A stretch of 64,000 bases of DNA from Plantago ovata (Eukaryota > Streptophyta > Magnoliopsida > Lamiales > Plantaginaceae): assembly GCA_028274465.1 (NCBI GenBank), contig CM051457.1, forward strand, positions 61,318,899-61,382,898, given 5' to 3'. The stretch's first letter is position 1, and every line of letters starts with the position of its first letter. Position numbers and translations under genes: made by a program. Under the pieces are notes generated by a model that made no database searches, was not told the DNA's origin, and saw only the letters and a program-made list of their open reading frames with translations. Of the stretch, positions 55,004 through 64,000 are shown piece after piece.

Positions 55004-56147
55004 TGTTAGACATAATGGATCGAAAATACATATAATTGTTTGTACAAACTAGGAAATGCAAATAAATAAAGGAAGATGAAAATGTCTTCATTCAGCTCAG
55101 AAGCGGGCCGCTTGGAGGAGCTGAAGCGGACCGCTTGCAAGGACTGCCTAGTCTCTGGAATCTTAAGTGGGCCGCTTGGGAGGACAGAAGTTGGCCGCTT
55201 GGGAAGCGGGCCGCTTGACCGGGTGAAATCGGACCGCTTGGAGTGTTGTCCAGCATCTTGTTTTCTGCTTCGTCTTGTACGAACTTGTAGACACAAAGGG
55301 TGGATCGAGGATGTTTCCTTAAAGCAAAATACGTCCTCTCACTAAGGTTCTTGAGACGTTGAGCGTCTACTTGTCGGACACAACGAATCCCAGGATCACT
55401 AGCCGCACAAGCTAGCAACCCACTGCGGAACAAATGCTTAGTTATGCATTACGAGGATGTAGGAGAAGAGACATTTCTCAGATATTTTCTGGTCTATTTC
55501 CTCTATATCTTCTAGAGTTGGAGACTATATATAAGTGAGAATTGGAGTATGTAACTCCCATGCCATTAAGTGCATTTCATGTCATCATAAGTGTCCATCA
55601 TAACACAATATTTGGAGCTTTATGGTTGACAACAAATACCATGTTAAATGACAACAAATGTCATGTTAATTATTTGTAACTTCCATGAGTTACAAAAGCT
55701 AACATGGGTCAACAATCTTCTAGAAGGTCTTCAGATGTGGAACTAGAAAAACCTTGGTCCGGTTCACGTTCCATGTTCGAGGGTCGCGCGCATCCACTCG
55801 TACATAAGTCCCCTAGTTTCGTATACCAATCTGATCAGGATTGTACTCAACTTATCTAGCTACACCACTTGAACACCAAGTAGTAACTAGTAAGCTATAA
55901 ACTAGACACTTCACTTTATCTAAAACAATGTGGGACACACGCACTCAACCGTCTAACTTGAAGCACTTAGTTCTCACTAACCCAAAGTCCGTTATGAGCG
56001 TCCAATATATCCATTCGAAACTCTTACGGAGTAGCTTTCAGATATATATTCAGTTTCCTCAATTACCGAATAATTCCGATATAATCTCCACGTAAATATG
56101 ACATCATAATGAATTATTACATCATTATTTTCTTCATATTTTCAACA
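55004..56147 (-). repeat. Element J LTR, left copy (3' LTR)
   Basis: Direct repeat with 61185-61932. Plus-strand ends TGTTAGAC ... TTCAACA. On the minus strand it is preceded by the polypurine ATGTGGGGGAT (56148-56158), so this is the 3' LTR of a minus-strand element. TATA CTATATATAAG at about 55527. Confidence 0.82.
55101..55241 (-). repeat. Dyad cluster in left LTR of J
   Basis: Six units of AAGCG-N3-CGCTT type: two perfect with centre GGC, one perfect with GAC, three with one arm base changed. Most are followed by GG, as in the Ty3 element I. In this LTR the cluster is about 290-430 bp downstream of the TATA box rather than upstream. Confidence 0.87.
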
Positions 56148-58696
56148 ATCCCCCACATGAAGAAACCTTCAAGTAGCACAAATCGTCGATTGATATCTGC
56201 ATAGGATAGGTAGGTGAACACCTTTGATCCTTCCCTTGTACGTATATACCTTCTTTAGTAGTTAACAGTAGACGCGATGTCCTTGAAATGATCTGCTCTT
56301 TGTGTGAATGATACTACATACGACACATATTCTCTCTAGCATTGTTCAGCCCTCATTCTTGTGTTCATTTTGGTCTTGAAACACCGTTCCTAGTTCTGCG
56401 AGAGTTTACAAGAATTTGGGATCTAATTCTTGTTGAAGCGGCCCTCACTTCACTCTAACATAGGCGATTCTCTATTCCATGTAACTATATTACTAATATG
56501 AATCATTAAAACCCCTGCAGTTAACCTCTTTACCTTGAGTCACTATATCCCCCCACAATGAACTCCTTCGTTAATGCAATTAGGTTGTCCCTTTTGAACC
56601 TAGATCTTGGGATCTCCAGTCAACTAGGTTGGGTTTTTCCTTCGCATCAGTTGGTCAAAGTCTTCAATCCCATTCCAGGAAGACTTTGCCACCATCTCAT
56701 GACATAACACTATAGTTAGTGTACAGATCCGCTTTATTATCTTTAGACCTCACAAGTCTAGCAAGATAATTTCAGTCATGAGAATTTGTGTAACGGGCTT
56801 ATGTCTAGACTTACCATTATACAAATTACTTTGATCTCTACCAATTATAAATTGGTTGTACAATGTAAACTTGTCGTTTGGCACAAGTTTAGGCTAACAT
56901 GGAAGGCTCCCAATTATATGCATAGCAACTCGGCTTTCTTTGCACATAAGTCCAATACAATGGACTTTACTTCCATCATGGATCCTTCTATAACATCTTG
57001 TTCATAGAATTTTCAAGAAATTTCTCAACCCCACAGGTGAAGACAATATCCATTAGTGGATTTACAATTCTTGAAATTTGTGATCCAGTTTGCATCTACC
57101 CATCTACAACTTTATCATCTCAAGTACTTCGGTATTTCTTATTATAGTATTTCACAACTATCTTCGGGATTTTTCGTGTGATGACTTAGTTCACTTACAC
57201 CAAAGGCCAAACCATGCCTTGAGCAATTTATCAAGTCCAATAGGCTTTCACCTCTTCTAGAGTATTCAACAAATGAAATACTCCTAGAACAATGTTATTG
57301 GAAAGATAAAATTTTAACCAAAGATGTTCTAGTCACTTCAAAACTATCTTTGTTAAAATTCTTCATAATCTCGACCACATGGTGCGATTAGCTCAACACC
57401 AACCCATCGGTTGTTCATAGAATCACAATCCCGAGGATTGTTTCAACTAGACCGATGTTCTTTATATCAAATCTAGATCAACATATCCTTCATAGATTCG
57501 ATCATCTTGTCATTACTTCAAATGATAGTCATGTCGTTTACATAAATGCATAAAATGACATATCCATTTTTCAACTCTTTCATGTAAAAGTACTCATCAT
57601 TTCCATGAATGACAAACTCGCTTTCTATCATGGCATTATAGAATTTCATATGCCAATATTTTGGTTCAAGCCATACAACTTTACCAATTTACAAATACTC
57701 TTTTCAAGTTCACGTACAAGAAAAGTCTATGGTCTTACCATACAAATCTCTTCTTCTAAATTATCATTTAGAGAAGCCATCTATACATCCAATTCAATTG
57801 CCCAAAGTAGAAATTATCTTTCATATGGATGGTACTCTTGACACAATAGAAATTGCGTCATCACTATGGTCTCAACCATCTTTAGCGGTATCACTAGTAT
57901 CGCTTAATATTTCTCAATAGTTCAACTTGTTTCAATTCCCTTAAAAGACATACTTGCAAACTAGTAGTTTTCTTCCTTGAGGAAGATCCAATAGCCTTCG
58001 AGTATGACTTTCTCAAAATTGAATTACTTTCACTATTGATAGCTTTTTACAACAAGGTTTTCCAACCAAGGTGGTCTCAACCTTTTTTTTTCTCAACTTT
58101 GAGGTTCACTTTCTAGCATGTAAGCCAATAACTTAGGATCAAACAACTTTTCCAATTCTTGGTTATTTTCTACATTTAATTCTAACCATGTATGTCACAT
58201 CGAGTGACCATTTAGAATGTTATTTGTAACATCTTCTAATTTCATGTGGAACCACATCCACCAAGAATGAAACTTTATGCATTATCATATTTTTGTGCAC
58301 ATCTATAATGTTAGATTACACGACCAAGAATTGATAAACAACATTGCTAATATGCGTGTCCAAAGAAAATGCAATCAACAATTCCATGTCCTTACCTTAA
58401 CCTTTATAGGTAAAGGAACCACACTTACCTACAGTCACAAGTGTATCTCAAAGGGATTTTCTCTTTTCATGCCTTGGCATGTAACTTACCCCCATATTTC
58501 TTGAATCATGGGAGAAGTATGGCATTTCATAATTATTTCAAAACATTATTTTGTTCAAATGCCATTTCGGATGGAGGAACTAAGGAGCATTAGTCTCATA
58601 TTTTATACTACTAAGCGCATACATATAACCAAGTGGCGAATCAACTTCTAAACCATAATCACTCCTATCACTTCACGTTCTTATTTAGTTTCTTAA
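56148..58696 (-). pseudogene. Element J copia pol relic (RT region recognisable)
   Basis: Frame-jumping minus-strand translation at about 57850-57480 gives a segment like 'NLEEEI-MV-P', then 'ICKLVKLYGL', 'HMKFYNAMIES', 'YFYMKELKNGYVILCIYVNDM', corresponding to copia RT with the catalytic YVDD changed to YVND. Remaining parts are too decayed to assign. Stops are frequent. Confidence 0.7.
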
Positions 58697-60103
58697 TGTT
58701 AGGAAACTTGTAATTTCGATGAGCAATTAACCATGCTAAATTAAGTAAAGTCCATTAACTAGTACTCTTAAGGTTCATAGGAATTTGGATTTTTAAGGAC
58801 ATTGTAAAAGAGCAACGTTTGCTGAAAGACTTAGCATAGGTACTAGTTAGGTTCTTAAGCTTGCTGATGATGTACTTTGTTTTCACAAACAAACTATTGA
58901 AGACCTAGAACCGCTCAGAAAGTGGAAATTCGAAGATTGAAGACTTAGAAGAATTATGAGAAAGGTATCTACAAAGGCACATGCTGCTTCAGAAAGTGAG
59001 AGTTTCATCAACAGCTTGCATAAGTGAAAATCTATATGACAGAGTAGGTTGTGCTTGCTGAAACTGAGATCAACCACTTGCTGACAACATATGTGACCTC
59101 CTTGTTGAAGAGTACTTGCATTTTGGCTCCAACGTTCATATTTGAATTTGATTCAAAAGAACATTGAAGGCAAAGTTAAGCACGCGAAGAACATGAAGAC
59201 AAGAAGACAAATGATGAGCGCTGCTGAAAGTACAAAAGCAAGATAGTGACATCTTAAGGTACAAAGCCTTAGAATTTGAAATTCAAACGGCTCCCTTGAG
59301 ACACTATAAATAGAAGACCTTAGGCTGAGTAGAAGGGTGTGTCAACAACGTGATCAAACTCTCACTTGTGCTTTAAACACTCAAATCCTTCTCTACTCTT
59401 TACTGCCTATTGATACGTTCCAAGACTTACGCTGGAAACAAAAGCTACTTGTGAAGAAGTAGTACATTGAAAGCTAAGAAATTAGTTAAGTGTTCTTTGT
59501 TTTAAACAAGAACAAGTGTTGACATCAGAAACAACAAACTTGCTTACTGCAAAGTATTACAACTTGTGTTTCTTAAGATTACTTGTTATAGCTGCAAATT
59601 TATATTCAAGTCATCTCATCCAAAACCTCTCTAACTGATAAACACCCTTATTCAGGCGTGAAATTCAGGGGGAATTAATCAAGCATAGCTTTGCTGATTA
59701 AGTGTCCCAAGTTTGGTGGAGAACAAGGTTTAGTTCTCTAGTTTAGGTTGGAAACAAGGCAAGTGTGTTTTGGTTTCTGAGAATCATTAGTGATAGGATT
59801 TCTAAGGAACCTCATATCTTATCATAGTGGATTCAGTCCTAGAAAGGACAAACTGGATTAGGTTAGAGATTACGCCACTCTCAAATACCACTATAAAAGT
59901 GTTTGTGTGATTTACATTCCTGCATTTAGTTTTCAGCAAGCTACATTGTTTTACACTGTCATTCTGCTTACTTGCTGAAACTAGTTTTTTGATAAAAGCA
60001 CTTATTAAAAGACTTCCGCACTCTGTTCTTAAGTATCAGCAAACTCATTACTGAAAAGTAATAAGCACTTGCTGAGAAAGTTAAGTATCAGCAAACTCAT
60101 TAC
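58697..60103 (+). mobile_element. Element K: truncated Sirevirus-type LTR inside J
   Basis: Plus-strand LTR starting TGTTAGGAAAC, colinear with the A LTR (TATA near 59304) but stopping about 100 bp short of the ACCAACA end. There is no PBS or internal sequence, and no target duplication could be recognised. Confidence 0.82.
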
Positions 60104-61184
60104 ACATAAGACCCAACATGGTCAAATGTTCATCATTTGTTAAACTCATTCACAAGAGCTACAAAAGATTATATGATGATATAACTACAAGATCCAACGT
60201 GATCAAGTGATCATAAATTTGTTGAGAATTCACAAGTCATATCGATGTATCAACAAATTCTCAAATGGTATAATAATCAACTCAATCACATTGTCACTTC
60301 TCATTTGGAATTCACAAGAAAACTTTAACAAGAATTCCATACCATAAGTTACATGAACCCAAGTTCAAAACTCTTCCAAATAGTGACAATAACAATAGTC
60401 CACTAACATGTAATCTCATGCCTTGTAATTCCAAAAGGATTTTGCAACAACAATAACAACAAACAACAAAAGCACTACCAAAATCCATTTACATGGCAAT
60501 TACAACATGCATACTAGATAATCTTAGTTTCACAAGAAACCATATTTACACGATTACATTTCATAAAACTTTTAAACTCATTACACCAAATGAGTCATGC
60601 TAAGCACCAATCAAAATACACCATCAAGACTTGTAAACAAACTCAAACAAATTACCAAAATGAGAATTACTTACTTGACACCCATTCAAGTCTTTTTTTT
60701 TCTCAACCTTTGTATATTTGCCTATTGAGATTACAGTAATCATGACAATGATCCTTCATGGATCAAATCAACCTTCTCAATATTCATATTGATCCTTGCA
60801 CCATGGATCAAATCAATCTTCCATACGTCATCCTCTAGACAATCTACCTCTTGATCATTCACCAATTCCTCTTACTTTCATTTAGTGTTCCAACACAAGA
60901 AAGGTCCTCGGTTAGTATCATCTTGTCGGTGACCACCAAATGATTTCCAGATCATTCCTACAAAAAGAGACTCATCAAATTTAACAATTTCAATATCATA
61001 TGAGTATGAACTCGAAACCAAACCAATCCTAGATTCTGAGAATACTCCAAATGTATATCGGCAATGATTCTTTCGCCATTTCCTATCAAAGAAAACAAAC
61101 AAGTTAGTATATTCGAACCAACAAGGGATTAATCCACTCAAATCCAAGTATAAGAGAAGATTAACATTATTTTTGCGTTAAGAT
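60104..61184 (-). other. Element J interior, right part, no recognisable gene
   Basis: AT-rich. The only sizeable frame is a minus-strand 89-residue ORF at 60878-61147 (includes RYTFGVFSESRIGL and GHRQDDTNRG), which matches no family I recognise. It could be decayed gag or captured host sequence. Confidence 0.45.
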
Positions 61185-61932
61185 TATTGGAAATAATGGA
61201 TCAAAAATACATATAATTGCTTGTACAAAATAGGAAATGCAAATAAATAAAGGAAGATGAAACTGTCTTCATTCAGCACAGAAGCGGGCCGCTTGGAGAA
61301 GCTGAAGAGGACCGCTTGCAAGGAATGCCTAGTCTCTGGAATCTGAAGTGGGACGCTTGGGAGGACAGAAGCTGGAAACTTGGGAAGCGGGCCGCTTGAC
61401 GGGTGAAAGCGGACCGCTTGGAGTGTTGTCCGGTATCTTGTTTTCTGCTTCGTCTTCTACGAACTTTTAGACACCAAGTGTGGATCGAGGATGTTTCCTT
61501 AAAGCAAAATATGCCCTCTCACAAAGGTGCTTGAGACGTGGAGCGTCTTCTTCTAGGATACAACAAATCCCAGGATCACTAGCCGAACAAGCTAGCAACC
61601 CACTGCGGACTAGAACGAATGCTTAATTATGCATTAGGAGGATGTAGGAGAAGAGACATTTCTCAGATAGTTTCTGGTCTATTTCCTCTATATCTTGTAG
61701 AGTTGGAGACTATATATAAGTGAGAATATGAGTATGTAGCTCCCATGCCATTAAGTGCATTTCATGTCATTATAACGCAATATTTGGAGCTTTATGGTTG
61801 ACAACAAATACCATGTTAAATGAAAACAAATGTCATGTTAAATATTTGTAACTCCCATGAGTTACAGAAGCTAACATGGGTCAACAATCTTCTAGAAGGT
61901 CTTGAGATTTGGAACTAGCAAAACCTTGGTCC
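61185..61932 (-). repeat. Element J LTR, right copy (truncated 5' LTR)
   Basis: Matches 55004 onward with roughly 5-8% divergence by eye, then stops at CTTGGTCCG where LTR H begins. Dyad cluster at 61282-61419. Confidence 0.82.
61282..61419 (-). repeat. Dyad cluster in right LTR of J
   Basis: Six aligned units; the first, fifth and sixth are perfect AAGCG-N3-CGCTT, the others have one or more arm changes (for example AAGAGG-ACCGCTT). Confidence 0.85.
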
Positions 61933-63486
61933 GTGTTGGTCCCTTTATACAACAAGTAGAGACTAGGAGTGTGGGTGAATAGTCTCTAAAACTTTTTCGA
62001 TGTCTAAAACTTTCTCAGCAAGGTGCTTTTACTTTACAGTAAATGGCTTATGCTGATACTTAAAACAAATTTCTCAGCAGGGTACTTAATACTTGTTCAG
62101 TAGTAAGTTTTGCTAATACTTAATAATCAGAGAGCGGAAGTCTTTCGAAATTAAGTGCTTTTGATAAAATAACCACTCAGCAGGTTTAAGCAAAACAAAT
62201 TTAAATCAAGTCTGCTGAGTAAAGGCTTTTTGAGAGAAACTGCAGTAACTAAGATAAAGCGTGCTGAAATGTAAATGCAGTAAGTAAATCACACAAACAC
62301 TTTATATTGGTATCTGTGGGTGGCGTAATCCCTCAACTAGTCCACTTTGTCCTTGCTAGGACTGAATTCACTAAGAAAGATGATGAGGTTCCTTACAACA
62401 CCTAATCTACTAGAATTCCAGAAACAAAAGCGTTGTTGCTTTGTTTCCAACCTAACTAGAGAACTATAACCTTGTTCTCCACCAAACTTGGGACACTTAT
62501 CAGCAAATCCTTGTTTGATTAGTTCCCCCTGAATTTCACGCCTGTAAAAGGGTGTTTTATCAGTTAGAGAGCTTTTGGGTGAAGATCACTTATGAAATTA
62601 ACTTTTCAGCTAATACCAAGTAATCTTAAGAAACTCAACTGAATAACTTTTCAGTTATAAGTATATTGTTTCTGGGTGTCAAGACTATTTCTTCTTTAGG
62701 AGAAAGAACACTTAATCAATTTCTTAGATAAGGTTCTACTTCTTCACAAGTAGCTTTTGTTTCAATCTTAAGTCTTGGGTCGGATCTTTAGACAGTAGTG
62801 AGCTTAAGAAAGATGTGAGTTTGAAAGCACAAGTGAGTGTAAGATCACGGTGTTGACACACTTTCTTTCACTGCCTAAGGGTCTCTATTTATAGTGATTT
62901 CTTGGTACCGTTTGAATTTTAAAATTCTAAGCCGGAGTCAAAAAATGTCACTATCTTGCTACGAAGGTACTCTCAGCAGCGTGTTCAACTTTTTCAGAAC
63001 GACATGCTTTTTCATTTAATGCTCTTTGACCTTTTTCAACGTTTGAAACTTGGAGCACAAATGTGAGTACTACTTCAGCAAGTAAGGTCACATGTAGTTT
63101 CTTTAGTACGTTGTATCAGCTCAGCAGACTCAAGTTTAACACTTGTGTTTTCTGCTTTGCTGAAATATGTACTTTAGTTAACTTTACTATGTGCCTTGTA
63201 TAGATACCAAATCTCAGCAACCTTCAAGTCTTCTTGTCTTCAAATCTTCAAGTCTTCAAGTCTTGTGAGTGGTTCTTAAACTTCAATAGATAGTTTCAGC
63301 AAACAATGTACATCATCAGCAAACAAAAGAACCTATCTAGTACCTATACTAAGTCTTCAGCAAATGTTCCTCTTTTACAATGTCCTTAAAAATTCTAATT
63401 TCCTATGGACCGTAAGATTACTAATCACTGGATTGTTCTTAATTTAGCATGGTAATCTGTTCATCAAAATTACAAGTTTCCCAACT
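61933..63486 (-). repeat. Element H 3' LTR (Sirevirus type, 1554 bp)
   Basis: Minus-strand LTR. Its plus-strand left end TGTTGGTCCC is the reverse complement of the A LTR end; its right end GTTTCCCAAC matches the A start with changes. The polypurine tract AAAAAGGGGAAAAT (minus strand) follows at about 63487-63500, so this is the 3' LTR. TATA visible as CTATTTATAG near 62884. Confidence 0.88.
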
Positions 63487-63572
63487 AATTTTCCCCTTTT
63501 TGATGACAACAATATATGGCTAAATTAATTGTGACCCTTTTAGAGGTTCCTGATGTTGAATAAATCAGTTGA

Positions 63573-63995
63573 TTAATGCAAAAATACTTGAATAATAAAA
63601 AGTAAGCATAAATAATTCTTTGCAAATTCAACGCAAAGTTTGCGGACTTTAAGTTGAATTATTCTTGCATTCTTACAGGCAGTATAGTGATGAGTTTCAC
63701 CATTCAATTCTTTGTAGTGTATTACCCATAAGTGCATACCCGAATTGCTAGCATGAACTAGTTGAGTGTCTGAAATTTCCTTGTTGGCATAAATCTTCCT
63801 TAACCAACGAAGATCTTCTTCTTGATCCTTTGCATTAAGATAGAAATATTCATAAGGAATCAAGTGATATTTCTTTTTGGACTTGTTGGTTATAGGGTCA
63901 TTGTAATAAGCAACATCCACCGGCATGATGAGTTCAGGTTCTTGTCTCATCTTCTTGCTGATGGAGCTTCTTCTCACTAAGATTTCAGTATTCAT
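63573..63995 (-). pseudogene. Element H env-like protein, C-terminal module (partial)
   Basis: Minus-strand frame of 140 residues open to the window edge. It contains AYYNDPITNKSKKKYHLIPY, EYFYLNAKDQEEDLRWLRKI and SGMHLWVIHYKELNG, closely similar to the C-terminus of the A env-like gene (about 32640-33000) but without A's frameshift and stop in this module. The A frame continues with a CIEFTTLAEKS-like end, whereas H diverges and stops at 63573. Function unknown. Confidence 0.75.
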
Positions 63996-64000
63996 ACATT

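Larger units (their letters stand above)
55004..61932 (-). mobile_element. Element J: decayed Ty1/copia retrotransposon
   Basis: Two LTR copies around a badly decayed interior holding a minus-strand copia RT relic. It is interrupted by Sirevirus LTR K, and its right LTR is cut by H at 61932. No clear PBS remains beside the right LTR. Confidence 0.78.
61933..64000 (-). mobile_element. Element H: second Sirevirus-type copia element, 3' end
   Basis: 3' LTR, PPT and the end of an env-like gene, running off the right edge. It belongs to the same family as A and is inserted in the right LTR of J. Confidence 0.87.

Noticed and set aside
56786-57920. Short plus-strand ORFs in J
   Set aside because: They lie opposite the minus-strand copia RT relic and have no recognisable domain.

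Overview
The window is plant nuclear DNA, almost certainly from a flowering plant. I find no host gene, rRNA or organelle sequence; essentially all of the 64 kb is LTR retrotransposons inserted into one another. The plant assignment rests on Ty3/gypsy elements with tRNA-Asp primer sites, a Sirevirus-type Ty1/copia element primed by initiator tRNA-Met with an env-like gene after pol, an antisense ORF resembling the plant 'putative gypsy type transposon' (Transposase_28) family, and T-rich GT-AG introns. I cannot name the species.

Layout, using letters for the elements. G is a minus-strand Sirevirus-type LTR (53908-54979). It was split by E, a minus-strand Athila-like Ty3 element: LTR 52617-53907, gag-PR-RT-RNase H down to 48306, integrase at 38935-39887. 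E was split by F (39888-48305, complete plus-strand gag-protease element) and by D (right part 34873-38934). D was split by A, a plus-strand Sirevirus (2332-34872, about 15 kb once its insertions are subtracted). A was in turn split by C (in its 5' LTR; window start to 2331), B (5712-13361, in gag-pol), L (19153-21637, solo LTR in the env-like gene) and I (23510-30764, gag-protease element in the env-like gene). The nest is at least five levels deep. To the right lies J (55004-61932), a decayed minus-strand copia carrying a truncated Sirevirus LTR (K, 58697-60103) and interrupted by H, a second minus-strand Sirevirus running off the right edge. A 100-N gap lies at 6156-6255.

Eye-counted LTR divergence gives an order consistent with the nesting: B (2 differences in about 444 bp) is younger than I (about 1.8%) and F (about 2.4%); A differs by a few percent.

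The least ordinary signals are: (1) clusters of short dyads with a common GCG-N3-CGC core in the LTRs of several unrelated elements, including both Ty3 and Ty1 types, repeated inside three of the elements and once inside a coding region; (2) a hairpin before the polypurine tract with a compensatory stem change, and a second repeated hairpin followed by a G-rich tract, shared by elements C, D, F and I; (3) a spliced antisense gene in B with phase-consistent introns and its own TATA box; (4) three small in-frame, phase-0 introns in the Sirevirus env-like gene; (5) saturation of the Sirevirus family with the heptamer TTGCTGA.
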